The notes: generated by a model not told the origin, from the letters alone. Positions 46,506-58,260 are shown, counted from the stretch's first letter. The stretch is 64,000 bases of DNA from Hypericum androsaemum (GCA_963995505.1 OZ023197.1:4434121-4498120); one strand, 5' to 3'. Numbers and translations: made by a program.

Positions 46506-47630
46506 AAAATATTATTTTCTAGTAAAAACTGATGAGAACTCTTCAGAGGAAAGGAAAATCCGGTTTGGTTAGTATACTAACGGCCTGTTTGGAATCAATT
46601 CTGACAGAAAAGCAATCCCATTTCTAATTCCTAATGGTAATGGAAAAGAATCACTTTCCTATTTTCTTTTTTGGAATCATAAGTTAAATTTTGGGAATTG
46701 ATTTGAAATATTACATAAACACCTTCCTAACAATCCCAGGTGAGATAGAAACAAAAGGTATAATAGACATTTTACTACCAAATCAGGTTTAATCCCTTAT
46801 AAATCCGACCTAATTTTAAAGAAATTTTAAATCCGAACTTTTAAACAAAATAGGAATTTATTTCCAAAAATATTTGATTTCAAACAGACTAAATTTTTTA
46901 AAACTCCGAAAATAAATTTTATTTCCCATTTTTAAGCCTTTCCAAATAGCCTGTAAGAAAATTCTGGGAGTTAATTCCAATGGTCTTAACTAAAGACTAA
47001 ATAAAAAGGCTCCAGAAAAGGAAAATTGCCAATTTGCCGCGTATCAAAAGAGTATCACAGTTCAAATACTCGAAACAACAGACAAAGGCTACAAACCTCA
47101 GATATGAAAATCTGTCAAAAAGCATTAGCAATTGATGCATCAATCCCAATCATATCAAACTCCATATATCTTCCTTTTTAGAGGCGGATCACTTCGACAA
47201 GATTAAAACAGAAGAAACAACACATAGCTCAAATGCTTTTCGGTTAGCTGGATAATCACGAATTGGTAGAAAACACAGCAGCCTATTCTTGTGCTTCCAT
47301 ATTGTCTTTCCACGGCAAAGTTGGGCAAAAAAATGAAAGAGAAAGTAATGAGATAAGAAAAAGAGGAAATTCATAGGCTTAATTGAAATTGGAACAATCT
47401 CAATAGAGACAACGCAGAAAGGGTAAAAAAGGAGTGAGAAGGCGATTGTGGTTGAAGGGTTTAGTTACGGTTTCGGGGATTCATAATTATGTTGATTTTT
47501 ATTTTTTGGGTTAATAAGAAGGGGGAGGGGTAGTATTGGAAGACAACCTCTTTTTCTTACAAAAAAAGTTAGTTGTACGCACCGTTTCACCTTCTATAAT
47601 CCTTTTGTGGGATCGACTTAATTTTCTTGG
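46506..47630. other. Intergenic, possible 370-bp MITE at 46582-46951
   Basis: GGCCTGTTTGGAA (46582) and TTTCCAAATAGCC (ending 46951) could be imperfect inverted termini of a MITE, but I find no target duplication. A minus-strand frame at 47374-47189 (starts MNFLFFLSHYFLFHFF) is preceded by leader-like CT-rich sequence, but I recognise no product. Confidence 0.35.
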
Positions 47631-49937
47631 CCTATATGAAAGTATTGATTCCAAACTAGTTAACAATAAGCTATCTTAATGAGCACAATCAACAACACCA
47701 AAATATGTTATGATTTGTAAAAGCTGTGTCGAGTGGATGGTCATCTAATTTCGATAAATAGAGGCACAATATCTTAATATTCAATCATTTTAGAATAGTT
47801 ATTTACTATAGGAGATTTTTTATCGTTAAAAAAAATCGTCATCAAAGTTTGAAAAACAAAGCAAAACTAAATTAGAATATTCAATCAATTTTTGATAGCT
47901 AGGCGTTATATGAAATTATTTTTATTTTAGATAAAATGCTATCAGAACGAGAGCCAAACTTCTCAAAAATTTTAATCAATTTAGAATAGCAAGTTGTTAT
48001 ATGAAGTTTTTTTAGGGTGGATCATCATAAAATTTCCTAATGCTGAGCCAAACCATGTCAATATATTTACTCAATTTAGAATAGATAGTTTTTATTTAAT
48101 TTTTTTTAATCTTTAGGGTGAATGTTCATCCAATTTCCAAAACTATAGCTAAACTATATTATAATATTTAATATATTTAGGATAGTTAGTTATTAGGAAA
48201 AAGTACACGTAAGTACCCTATAGTTTAGCACTTTCCAAGATAAGGCCATGCGGTTTTTTTCGTCCGAAATCAGTCCTCGTGGTTTGTTTTCTCGGACATT
48301 TTCGAGTCCCGGACAGCCCGGGTAGATGACCGGCCACATGTCGGTCCACGTGGGTGCCACGTCTGTCAAAACGACGATGTTTATCATCCAACGTGGACAT
48401 TTTTATTTATTGCTCATTGCTGATGTGGCATGGGCAAATTACCACTTTAGTCCCAAATTTGAAATAAAAAAATTTCTTTTAAAAAAGCAATTTGCTCTTC
48501 CTCTTACAAATACACTCATGATTAATCAATCCAATTAGCACCAATCATACAGTGGAAATTACTAACTCCCGATCTAAACAACAAGGTAAGAGGATCAGAT
48601 CCGAGAAAACAAACCACATGGACTGATTTTGGACGGAAAAAACCACATGGCTTTATCTTGGAAAGCGCTAAACTACAGGGTACTTACGTGTACGTTTTCC
48701 TAGTTATTATTTGGAATTGTTTTATCCTTGAGTTGGATTGCTATCCAATTTCCAAAAAAAAGGTCAAAGTATATGAGAATATTCAATCAATTTAGGATAA
48801 CTAATTATTATATGAAATGTTTTATATTCAGGGTCAATCTTCATCCATTTTCCAATAATCGAACAAACATATATCATAATCTTTAATCAATTTGTGATAG
48901 TTAGTTATTATATACAATTATTTTATCTTGATAAGCATACAAAATGACAAGCTCCAACATGTGTCATGATCACAAGAGGATTAGACATAAATAAGAAACT
49001 ATAATTAAAAAAAGATTCTATATACATTGTTAGTGTCAGAACAAAGACATATGAACTATTATGATATGCATCAATTTTGCACCTATAGAATGCAACACGA
49101 TGAGCCTATATGAAAGTATTGATTTGAATCTAATTAACAATAACTTATCTCAATGAGCACAAGCAACAACACCAAAATATGTTATGATCACAAGCTAAAA
49201 ATTTATTATGTAAATTGTTGGGTTGTAAAAGCTGTGTCGAGTGAATGGCCATCCTATTTCCAAAAATAGAGCCACAACATCTTAATATTCAATCATTTTA
49301 CAATAGTTATTTACTATATGGAAATTTTTTATCTTTAGGATAAATCGTCATCAAATTTTGAAAAATAGAGCCAAACTATATTAGAATATTCAATCAAATT
49401 AGGATAGTTGGGTGTTATATGCAATGTTTTTATCTTTGGTAGAATGCTATCAAAAATAGAGTCAAACTATCTCAAAATATTTAATCAATTTAGGATAGCT
49501 AGTTGTTATATGAAATTGTTTTTTAGGGTGGATCATCATCAAATTTCCTAAAGCTGAGTCAAACCATCTCTAAATCTTTAATCAATTTAGAATAGATAGT
49601 TATTATTTAATTTTTTTTATCTTTAGGGTAAATTTTCATCCAATTTCTAAAACTAGAGCTAAACTATATTATAATATTTAATCTATTCATGATAGTTATT
49701 TATTATATGGAATTATTTTATATTTAGGGTCGATCTTCATCCATTTTCCAATAATAGAGCAAACATATATCAGAATCTTTAATCAATTTGTGATAGTTAG
49801 TTATTATATCAAATTATTTTATCTTGATAAGCATACAAAACGAGAAGGTCCAAGATGTGTCATGATCACAATATGATTAAACATAAATACGAAACTATAA
49901 TAAAAAAACTAGATTCTATATACATTGTTAGTGTCAA
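47631..49937. repeat. Duplicated ~0.9-kb block of ~100-bp tandem monomers
   Basis: Two direct copies, 47631-49104 and 49105-49937, both start CCTATATGAAAGTATTGAT. Each contains about seven ~90-105-bp monomers with the pattern AATCAATTTAGGATAGTTAG, TTATTATATGAAATT, ATCTTTAGGGT and CATCCAATTTCC, and then GAGCCAAACTATATTAGAAT. Both end in CTATATACATTGTTAGTGTC. Copy 1 contains the MULE-MITE at 48196-48700, copy 2 has the matching empty site near 49692. A ~60-bp segment of the copy-1 tail recurs at 51597-51653. No genes. Confidence 0.85.
48196..48700. mobile_element. MULE-MITE, 505 bp, perfect 9-bp target duplication
   Basis: Inverted arms of ~95 bp start GGAAAAAGTACACGTAAGTA and end ACGTGTACGTTTTCC. 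They share AGTTTAGC, CTTTCCAAGATAA and GTGGTTTGTTTTCTCGGA. The flanks are TAGTTATTA at 48187-48195 and 48701-48709. The interior has no coding sequence. It sits inside one monomer of the tandem array. Confidence 0.95.
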
Positions 49938-52186
49938 TTCTTAGTAATCAAAGTAACACGTCGAGGGAAAAGGTATTGAGCGCCTACTTGGATGCGAGCT
50001 CTTAGTGGGGTCGTCGAACACTAAATTTTGGGCATTTTTTGGTTGGACTCTACACAGATAAAACATTCTCTGAAGATTTCATTCTCGAAAATGTCATTAG
50101 AACAGATCCCTACGCAGAAAAAGACGCGCACCAAATAGATTTTATTTTTACACTATCTTATGAAAAAATTTCATTGCAAACGAAGGCTCATTTCCTGACT
50201 TTTGCCATCACCTATGATGTAATAGCTGTCTCACTTTTCATAAAGTGTACACGTTTCGAGCAACAGTTGATTGTTGGAACCGCTCAGATGAGAATTGGTG
50301 AAAAAAATAATGTCAGTAGGCTCCACGTAGGTGGCTTTGGCGAGAAACTGAAGCGACCTCCTCGGTCCACTAATCGCAACTTGCGTAATCAACTTGTCAT
50401 CCTCCAACCTCGAGAACTGACAAGATCAAATTGTTGTACTTTAATTAAACTAGAAATTTAAAATATAAGAGTATTAAATATGTTATTGTTTAAATGTTTT
50501 ATCTAACTATAATTTTAATTAATAGTTTAGTACGTAATACATACCCAAAAAATAAGAAAAAGAATAAAACAAGTACATTTACTTTCTTTTGCTCTGTGGA
50601 TTAAAAATAATGCATGCGTCTAATTAGTGACCAATAGATCGAATCCGAAAGAAAATTTTCTCGTAAAGAGGCGCCATCGTGTTACTCTGTTAAGTGACTA
50701 CTGGGTAAATATTAAATTCTGTCACATGACTTATTTATTTACAGATAATTGAAATAATTTAGTGTAGTCACGTGAGATGGTCATCGTCATCGTCGCGCCT
50801 CTCTCACTCTCTCAATCAAAGGTCAAGATGGATCGTTTAGGTTTAGCGCCTACATCGCGTAAGCGTGATGGCTATAATCCATTGAGTTTTAGTATACTCA
50901 TCATTCTTGTCCTATCTTTCTTTTGTATGAGCTTTTATTATTTGCACTTGAATAAAAATAGGCGTCTAGAGAGAGATTGCATTGAGCACATTAAGCTTGA
51001 GCTTGAGCCATTAAGCATCTAAAGTTGAGAAAGAAGAGATGAAGAAAATGAAAACAAGCCTGTGATGACAGAGCAAGCTTCTCGTGTGGTTACTTCTTTT
51101 TTATCTCACGTTGTTGTTTGTTTTTCTGCAATGAGATATACCTTAACTCTTTCTTGGTTCCTGAAATATTTCTCCCTTTTGTCTTCCTAAAAAAAAATTA
51201 GATTCGAACTATATTATATTGTCGAATAAAAAATATGTCCAAACTACAAATAATTATATTAGTTATTGTATGGGGAATTGTGCTAAATCATAATTCGATC
51301 TCACTGTCGCTAGAGATGGAGAAATTGCACCCAAATTACAAATAAAATAATAACTGTAACAAATAACACCGATAAATGGTTCACAATAAAAATTTAGCCC
51401 GGAATCTACAAATCTTTTATCATCGACATAGATAAAATATCACTTTTTGACGATGGAATGGATTTAAAATTGTTGTTAGAAGTATATGTCGCAAGTAGAT
51501 CCACCGTTTTGTAATATAGTCTTGGCATCACCAAAAATAGAATCCACAATTCCATATATCACATATTCTCTATAGAACTTTTCAAAATTCACGACATATA
51601 AACTTTTATGATATGCATCAATTTTGCACCTATAGAATGCAACACTTGAGCATTTACCATCAACGCTACCGCCTTTCTCATTGAAAGACTCACAATATTT
51701 TTAAATGTTGTATCTTGTGCTATGAAATTAGGTCTAAATATTTCTAGCAATAGAAAGTCATGTTTATTCATATATTATGTTACTATGTGGAAAAAATTAT
51801 CTTTTCATTTTATTTGACCTTTTCTTTTGACTGAATTTTATTTCCAGTTACTGTAAATATTAATTCTAACACTTTAAAAAAAATTGTAAATTCTAATATA
51901 AATTCAAAATACTTACTGGTAGTGGTAGTGTTAATGGTTGAAATCTAGTTCTGTTACTCTAATCTTTTGTGACAATGGTCACATCCGCCCTTGACATCCT
52001 TGACTTCTCGTGGGTAACAAAATAAAAATCATACTTTAGGTTTTTTTTTGTCCGGAATCTGGTCCGGCCAATATTTGGCGGGAAATCTTTTTCATCCTAA
52101 ATCGAGGTACAGTTGACTCAATGAAAATTTGTTGAGAAACATGAATGATATTATCTAGAAATAAAATGTGTTACGAAGAATTTGAC
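49938..52186. other. Intergenic, mostly AT-rich, only weak ORFs
   Basis: A 141-codon frame at 50039-50461 (starts from TTG; LYTDKTFSEDFILEN) resembles no family I know. 51597-51653 (ATGATATGCATCAATTTTGC) repeats the tail of the tandem block at 49047-49101. Nothing else is supported. Confidence 0.35.
50828..51022 (+). CDS. Small single-pass membrane ORF, hypothetical
   Basis: A 64-residue frame from ATG at 50828: MDRLGLAPTSRKRDGYNPLS, then a strongly hydrophobic segment (FSILIILVLSFFCMSFYYL), then a charged tail with RRLERDC and ending ELEPLSI. The layout (basic N-terminus, one membrane helix, charged tail) is coherent, and the flanking DNA is less AT-rich than its surroundings. No homolog comes to mind and no splice sites are obvious, so it may be chance. 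Confidence 0.2.
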   Translation: MDRLGLAPTSRKRDGYNPLSFSILIILVLSFFCMSFYYLHLNKNRRLERDCIEHIKLELEPLSI

Positions 52187-52571
52187 CAGTAGATATGATT
52201 TAATCGATTCAATAATTAATAAGTTGACTCAATAAAAATTCGTAAAGAACATAAATTTCCATGCATGTTCTAAAATCATTCAATTGGACAATTGCTTAGT
52301 CAGTTCGATATTTGATAAGTGGTGATAAATTGAGAGAGCTTGCAATTTTGTTAAATATAAACAAGCCAATCAAGTCCATATGGTGATTTGTTAAAGTTTC
52401 ATACAATGAGCCTTCTTCAGGTTGCCTTGCATTTCTTCTTTAAGGGTTCTCATCAATTTTCTGCATGTAGTTTTTTACAAGAGATTCAACTAATTTTGGA
52501 CTCGCACAATTTTTGACCTCCTGTTATGATCCAAGGACTCGGGAATATATTTATTCATTATGTTTAGTTTG
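52187..52571. repeat. First copy of ~450-bp tandem duplication, interrupted by retroelements
   Basis: Matches 62996-63384 (shared TGATTTAATCGA, CAATAATTAATAAGTTGACT, GAGCCTTCTTCA, GGACTCGCACAATTTTTGAC). The end of this copy (TTTTGTCC.., CTTCCGGTTAGGAATAACCT) is displaced to 62934-62992, on the far side of the 10.4-kb retroelement cluster. Confidence 0.85.
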
Positions 52572-52825
52572 TGTAACGCCACGTGATTTGACCGACTGTC
52601 TCCACAGACCAACACAGGTCTTTTTCAGCGTGCTTTTTCCTCACTCGCACGCACCCTGGAAAACTTCCCAGGAGGTCACCCATCCTGATCGTACTTTCAG
52701 CCAAACGCGTTTAACCTTGTAGTTCTCTCAAGATGTGTACCGGAAAAGAAGGTGCACCTTGTTGATATGGATAGTACCAATCAAATCACTTAAGTATTTC
52801 AGACAGAACAGATCGGGGTATCACA
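52572..52825 (-). repeat. Cassandra TRIM LTR (inverted), with 5S-rRNA-like segment
   Basis: Reads on the minus strand from TGTGATACCCCGATCTG (52825) to CGTGGCGTTACA (52572), 254 bp. The 5S-like segment (minus strand, about 52728-52664) includes GGATGGGTGACCTCCTGGGA, matching the 3' half of plant 5S rRNA with its internal box C. LTRs bearing 5S sequence are the defining feature of Cassandra elements. Confidence 0.9.
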
Positions 52826-52949
52826 TACACCCCTCCTTAAATACGCGACGTCCTCGTCGCGCCAGATACAAACAGTCCCAGAATCCCTTGGTTGCGGATG
52901 CGTTTGATCCCCGAATCATATCGTACAATCCGAGGTCGTTCTGATACCA
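52826..52949 (-). mobile_element. Cassandra internal region
   Basis: On the minus strand: primer-binding site TGGTATCAGAACG at 52949, a short non-coding interior, and the purine tract AAGGAGGGGTGTA directly before the LTR. This is the complete ~125-bp interior of a TRIM. Its expected 5' LTR is not next to it; a chromovirus LTR is there instead. Confidence 0.75.
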
Positions 52950-52955
52950 TATGTT

Positions 52956-54209
52956 TGTCACGACCAGAAAATAGAAGGGACAGTGCCCGAGGATTTAAAC
53001 ACCCCGCTAGGCATCAGGCTTTATTACAAATAAAAATCCAACTCTTTAGTAAATGGGAAAATAGATAATTGTCATCAAATCCAAATACGCGCGGTCGGAG
53101 AATCAACCGCCCTTATTTTTCAAGAAAACAGTGATGATGCATGCAAGCCGAACCCTCTACTCCCGATCTCGAACCTTAGCTGAACCATCTGAAACACATA
53201 CGACTAACGTGAGTTGATTAACTCAGTAAGTGGAACAAGCACAAATATATTCACAACAAGATTAAATATATTCACAGAAGATCCATTAACCGACTAACAC
53301 CCATAGACTCCGGAGCCGAACATATTCATGACAGGATTCTCGGGGGCCCAAAAAGTATCCCTCTGTTCCCGCGTTACGGGCCCTAAAGACAGAAGGGTAT
53401 CCCCACGAGCCCAGATAATTTCTGCACTCCCTATCCATTTGATCACACGCACCTAGGGTTACCCGGTACCCCTTTAAAGTGATGTGTACGAACTATAGGG
53501 CCCAAAAGGTACAGAAATAATCCTGCATGACTGAACAGAACATGACCAGTATACTCACATATTCACATCGAAACTTATACTCAAATCCGAACAACATCAA
53601 TTTCATAAATAAACAGAAACGAGGTCAGATCCATAAGCGTATACAGAATCAACTTATCAAATTCGTACACAAAACAGAATCAAATCAGTTTCCCCATGCA
53701 TCACAAAAATCAGATCCGAACTGAGATCAGAATATCTGATTAAATCAGAAACCTAAAATCGAGCCATATGTGTTCAGAATTATAAAATCTTCGATCTAAG
53801 ATTTCCACTTACCTGACGTTGCTCCTAGATTCTTAACCCTCCCACGATCCTCCCGAGACTCAGTAAGTTCATCCTCTTCACCTTTTTGGAAGACAGAACA
53901 CGTGACTTGGGGCGGAAGTTACTCTATTCCAAGAAGAAAACAAGGTCAGGAGCTTACCCCTCTCGTACGGACGATTCTCGGAAGATCTCGTCCTCTCCTA
54001 GCCCCTCCTCCCGAGTCGGATTTTGCTCCTCGCCTTTACAGAGAGAAGAATTTCGTGGCTATTATTTTTGTGGTAAAATGGACGGCCTAGAGGCCTATTT
54101 AACATAGTTTTCGGGCTAAAAACCCTAACACAACTAGGGTTTGTAGAAAATTACATTTTGCTCCCTTTAAACTTTAGGAGATTATCACTTTAGTTTCTCA
54201 ATTCTTACA
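52956..54209 (-). repeat. Chromovirus LTR, inverted copy
   Basis: 1,254 bp, the reverse complement of the 3' LTR at 61680-62933 (also 1,254 bp). Ends TGTCACGACC and AATTCTTACA as read on plus. Six bases (52950-52955) separate it from the Cassandra primer-binding site. Its frames (such as the one at 53527) mirror those in the right LTR and are not genes. Confidence 0.95.
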
Positions 54210-54211
54210 TA

Positions 54212-54464
54212 TGTGATACCCCGATCTGTTCTGTCTGAAATGCTTAAGTGATTTGATTGGTACTATCCATATCAATAAGGTGCACCTTCTTTTCCGGTAC
54301 ACATCCTGAGAGAACTCCAAGGTTAAACGCGTTTGGCCGAAAGTACGATCAGGATGGGTGACCTCCTGGGAAGTTTTCCAGGGTGCGTGCGAATGAGGAC
54401 AAAGCACGCTGGAAAAGACCTGTGTTGGTCTGTGGAGATAGTCGGTCAAATCACGTGGCGTTAA
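54212..54464 (+). repeat. Cassandra TRIM LTR (direct), with 5S-rRNA-like segment
   Basis: TGTGATACCCCGATCTG to CACGTGGCGTTA, near-identical to the inverted LTR at 52572-52825. The 5S-like part spans about 54311-54374 (AGAACTCCAAGGTTAAACGC, then box-C-containing AGGATGGGTGACCTCCTGGG). Directly followed by ATGGTATCAGAGC, the primer-binding site of the neighbouring chromovirus. Confidence 0.9.
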
Positions 54465-55210
54465 TTATGGTATCAGAGCATTAAAAAAAAAATTTCCGAA
54501 AAGTGCATAACATCGTCTTTGGGGAAGTAGGAGGGTCGGAAATGGGTTCGATAGACATTGCATACCGCAGCCTTGAAAAGTACACGAATTTCTTGTTTTC
54601 AAAATTTTTGCCTGAAAACAACTAGTGGTAAAAGGGGGGGGGGGGGGGGGGTTGCAAATCATGGCGAAACCATGGTTTTGGTGTGTCAAAATTTGGGATT
54701 TTCGTGGCCAAAACCACCAAAAACTTTGAAAGGCCTAATTCGCAAGCGTTTGAAAGTTACAGCTATTTTAAGTTTTAGGCAAAAATTTGAAGTGGTTTTA
54801 GGTAAAAATTTTGAGTTGGCTTTGAAGTTTTACATTACTAGTCGAGTATTAAGAGTCGGGCAACCTTAGGAAGGGGAGCTTTATGTGAATTATATGGACA
54901 GATCATGATTTGTGTTCCTGTTTTGATAAGTAAGTGATTAGTGTAGACTGAAAAATCATTGAATAATTGTGATTTTGTGATTTTGTGATGTTGTTGTCAC
55001 CTCGCGGTGTCCTACGATTTATGTTCTCGTATGTATGATACAGTAATTATGTGCTTATATGAATCCTAGTGATCTGGTGATTGATTTTGAGATGCTGAGT
55101 TTGATGACTTTGAGAATCAAACTTTGGGATGTTTATGACTTCAAATCTAAGAAACGAATTAGGCATGGAGGCAACTGAATGTGGTAGTGATAACCTATCA
55201 GGGAAAAGTC

Positions 55211-57908
55211 ATGGCACCACAGACCAAAAGCTGAGCATCCAGGGGACAAGGTTCGGGACAGGGTGCGAATACCGGCTGCCACCACTTAACACTAGGAATA
55301 CAAGAGCTGCCGCCACTGTTGCACCTGATGTGCCCTCTGACTCAAATGCGCCTGCTGACTCAAATGCGCACGCCGAGTCAGATGCGCACCAATGTGCATG
55401 TCAATGGCCCGGCTGCTCCTGGTCCGAACCTAGCAGGGTTAAACACGGAGGGCGCACTTCTGCAGATTCTGAACATATTAGTTCAGCAACGCCAGCCAGC
55501 AACTGCGGCCGCGTCACAACCAGCAACTGTGGCCGCGTCACAACCTGTACCTCAGCCCACCACCGCAGGGGGTTACCGGGAATTTCTGAGAGTTAAACCA
55601 CCCCCTTTTGATGGTTCAGAAGATCCAATACAGGTGGAAGATTGGGTGATAGAGATGGAGAAGGCCTTTGATATCGCTCACACCCAGGCCACCGAGAAAG
55701 TGAAGTATGCTGCTTATGTACTGAAGGGTGATGCTCGTAGGTGGTGGGTGATGAGTGTGAAAACACTCTATCATCTATGTATGTTTTATTGTCAATTTTC
55801 CATTATTTCTAGTATTGTTGTGTGTTATTTATCGTTGTATTATTACGTATTGTTATATATCGTACTTTGAACGTTTTAATGTAGTTCTTGTTATTTTCCT
55901 TAAGTTTCGTTCATGTTTATTTCTAGGAGGCTTCGTAGTGATGCGGGAAGGATGTTGGCGTACATTGGAGCATGTCAAAGGCTATCGGATCAGCCTTGAA
56001 GAATGGTGGACGATCGGGACGGCGACGACATTGAGCAGACTGACCTCAAGCGACTCGAATGAAGATAACTTTTCCATACGAAGTCCAATGGAGACGATGA
56101 GGCGATTCTGGAAAGAAGACATCCGGGGCTACAACTTTGTTTCTTTGGTCTTCTTCAGATTCGAAGTTTAAAAGGGTCAAAAATGCGCATGAATTTAAGC
56201 TTTGAATCTGAGGACTCGCCTAACCGAAATCGGCCGAAATTCATGGTCCATTCCGGGACCATTCCGGAATTTGCCATGACGTTCTTGGCTGCAATCCCAC
56301 CATTCTTGGCTGGCAATCCACTATCAAAAAGGCACCAACTTCACTCCACTAACTCCCCATTATTTCTCCTTTGTCTCCCACTACTTCATGCTTTGTCTCC
56401 CACTACTCCACTCCTCCATACTCCACTTACACACCATTCTCCACCATTCACTGATCCATCTCTTCCCCTTCCTCCCAACCAAAACCGTGGCTCCCTCTCC
56501 CTTGAAGAACCAAGAAAACCGTGGCCAATCTTGAGAAGAGGAGAGGAAAAACGTGGCCATCCTTTGAAGAAGCAAGGAGAGGAAGTGTAGAAGAGCTTGG
56601 AAGGAACTTGAAGAAGGAGCTATGAGGGATCTCTTGAAGAACCATTGAGCTTTCCTAAACTCTTCCTTTATGTTCATGTTTTATTTACTTTGTTCAATGG
56701 ATAATTTGTGTTGTTTGTTGAACATGAGTGAGTAGTTGATTTGTGGGTTAGGTGCCTTGATGGCATCTACCTAGCCTATGGTTTTGTGGGGTTAATATGT
56801 TAAGGTTTATGAACTAGTTAATGTGTTTATTGCTTAATCTTGCTTGATCACCTTGATTATGAACTAAGTTAATGATAATCGCCGAGAGGGGTTAGGATTG
56901 ACGGACCATTTAACTAGTTAACTAGTTGCCTATTGATGAGAGATCACCTTAGGTGACTAGTTGTCCAAAGGATGGTGATTATAGTTGGTGATTAGTTAGA
57001 TTAGATGGCTAATTTGTCGCAAAAGCATGGTTAGTTTATCTAAGTCTAGTTAAGAATCGATTTAGACTAGTTTGTCGCGAGAGCGTTGATTAGTTGCCTT
57101 CGAAACATCCGGACCATAACACGAACTTAATAAACCCCATAAGCCATTTGGTTATTTAGGTTGTCATTGGCACCGAACCCACTCTTTCCTTTATTGTTTA
57201 CATCTTCTTGTATTTAGTCGTTGTAGTAACCAATTCATGTTTGGAATTGACACCTCCATTTCTCATAGTCCTAAACTAGTGGTAAAGTCGAATTTGTGGC
57301 CTAGCTTAGTCCTTGTGGGACGACAATCCCGTACTTACTCATTATTGCAAGAGGGGTGAAAATCCTTCCTTTCAGTGGGAAACTCAGGATAGGACCCGCC
57401 GGGACAAGAAGGCAGATGAGGCAGTGGAAGTAGAAGTGTATGGCTGGGAAGACTTCCTGAGAGACTTCAGGAGCCACTTCATTTCACCGGCCAAAAAGAG
57501 AGAGAAGGCTAAAAAATTTGACCAGTTGGTGCAAGAAAACATGACGGTGTCGGAATACGATCGAGAGTTTTCTCGGCTTTCAATCTTCAAGTCGGCGGCT
57601 GCACTCGATGAAGATACTCAAGCTAGAAAATTCGAGGATGGGCTCGCTGATGAAATCAGTAAGCTGGTGGTACCTTTCCTCTTGCCTTCCTATTCGGAGG
57701 TACTCCACAGGGCGCTGATAATCGAACAGAATCTGAACCTATGCCAGAAGAAGGCAAAAAACGAGATTGCAAAGAGGAAAGGGGGACCCGATGTAGGGAA
57801 TCAGCATACTGAAGCAACCAAAAGATCCTATCACCCACCCCCTGCTAGAAACATGAGAGCATGGTGTGGGAGATGCAACCGTTTGGGCCACAATCAGGAT
57901 CAGTGCAG
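55211..57908 (+). pseudogene. Chromovirus gag, interrupted by a solo LTR
   Basis: Starts MAPQTKS at 55211, with a TGA at 55232-55234 (probably CGA originally). The frame then continues through FLRVKPPPFDGSEDPIQVED and KYAAYVLKGDARRWW to 55748. After the inserted LTR it resumes at 57375 with ETQDRTRRDKKADEAVE, FLRDFRSHFISPAKKREKAK, FEDGLADEISKLV and the first cysteines CGRCNRLGHNQDQC. An apparent 72-nt intron (57909-57980) then leads to the zinc knuckle CFKCGKMGHQLANC (57994-58035). Virus-like capsid protein of the retroelement. Confidence 0.85.
55749..57374 (+). mobile_element. Solo LTR (1,626 bp) inside chromovirus gag
   Basis: Starts TGATGAGTGTG and ends TCCTTTCA. The 5-bp target duplication is GTGGG (55744-55748 and 57375-57379). 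Removing it restores the gag reading GDARRWWETQD. It has no interior domains, so it is a solo LTR left by LTR-LTR recombination. Its start matches the LTR of the element at 35718, and other segments (GCTTAATCT..CTTGATCAC) also correspond, so the two families are related. Frames at 56183-56590 lie within LTR and are not genes. Confidence 0.9.
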
Positions 57909-57980
57909 GTGAATAGCATGCTATTTTGTGCAACTAGAATATTTGGACCTTAAATTGAGAGTATAACATGTATTCTTTAG
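57909..57980 (+). other. Apparent 72-nt intron in chromovirus gag
   Basis: GTGAATAGC to TTCTTTAG. Removing it joins NQDQC-R to WITGACFKCGKMGH and bypasses the in-frame TGA. Length and borders fit a plant intron. Confidence 0.6.
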
Positions 57981-58186
57981 GTGGATCACTGGAGCATGCT
58001 TTAAGTGTGGGAAGATGGGACACCAACTAGCAAACTGTCCCGAGATGCGTGCAAGAGGCCCAACAGCGACATACTCTAATGCCCGCACCACAGCTCCTGC
58101 AGGAGGGAACCCGCCACCGAGGGCTACGGCACTGGTGTACGCACTCAACCAGACAGAAGCTGGGCAGCGGGGAGATGTGGTCACAG

Positions 58187-58260
58187 GTAAATCCTTTCTT
58201 GGTTAATTATTTGTGTCGCTAGGAGAATGCAATTAAGTATAGGACCATACTGCTTCGCAG
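58187..58260 (+). other. Apparent 74-nt intron between gag and protease
   Basis: GTAAATCC to TGCTTCGCAG. Removing it joins GDVVTG to KFLVVGFPANTLFDSGATHS in frame, linking the gag C-terminus to the protease. Confidence 0.6.

Noticed and set aside
53527..54107. Short frames in the inverted LTR with mirror copies near 61782-62362
   Set aside because: They are the same LTR sequence in two orientations and fall outside retroelement coding regions.
54311..54374. A true 5S rRNA gene
   Set aside because: Only part of 5S is present and diverged in its 5' half, and it lies within a TG..CA LTR pair typical of Cassandra.
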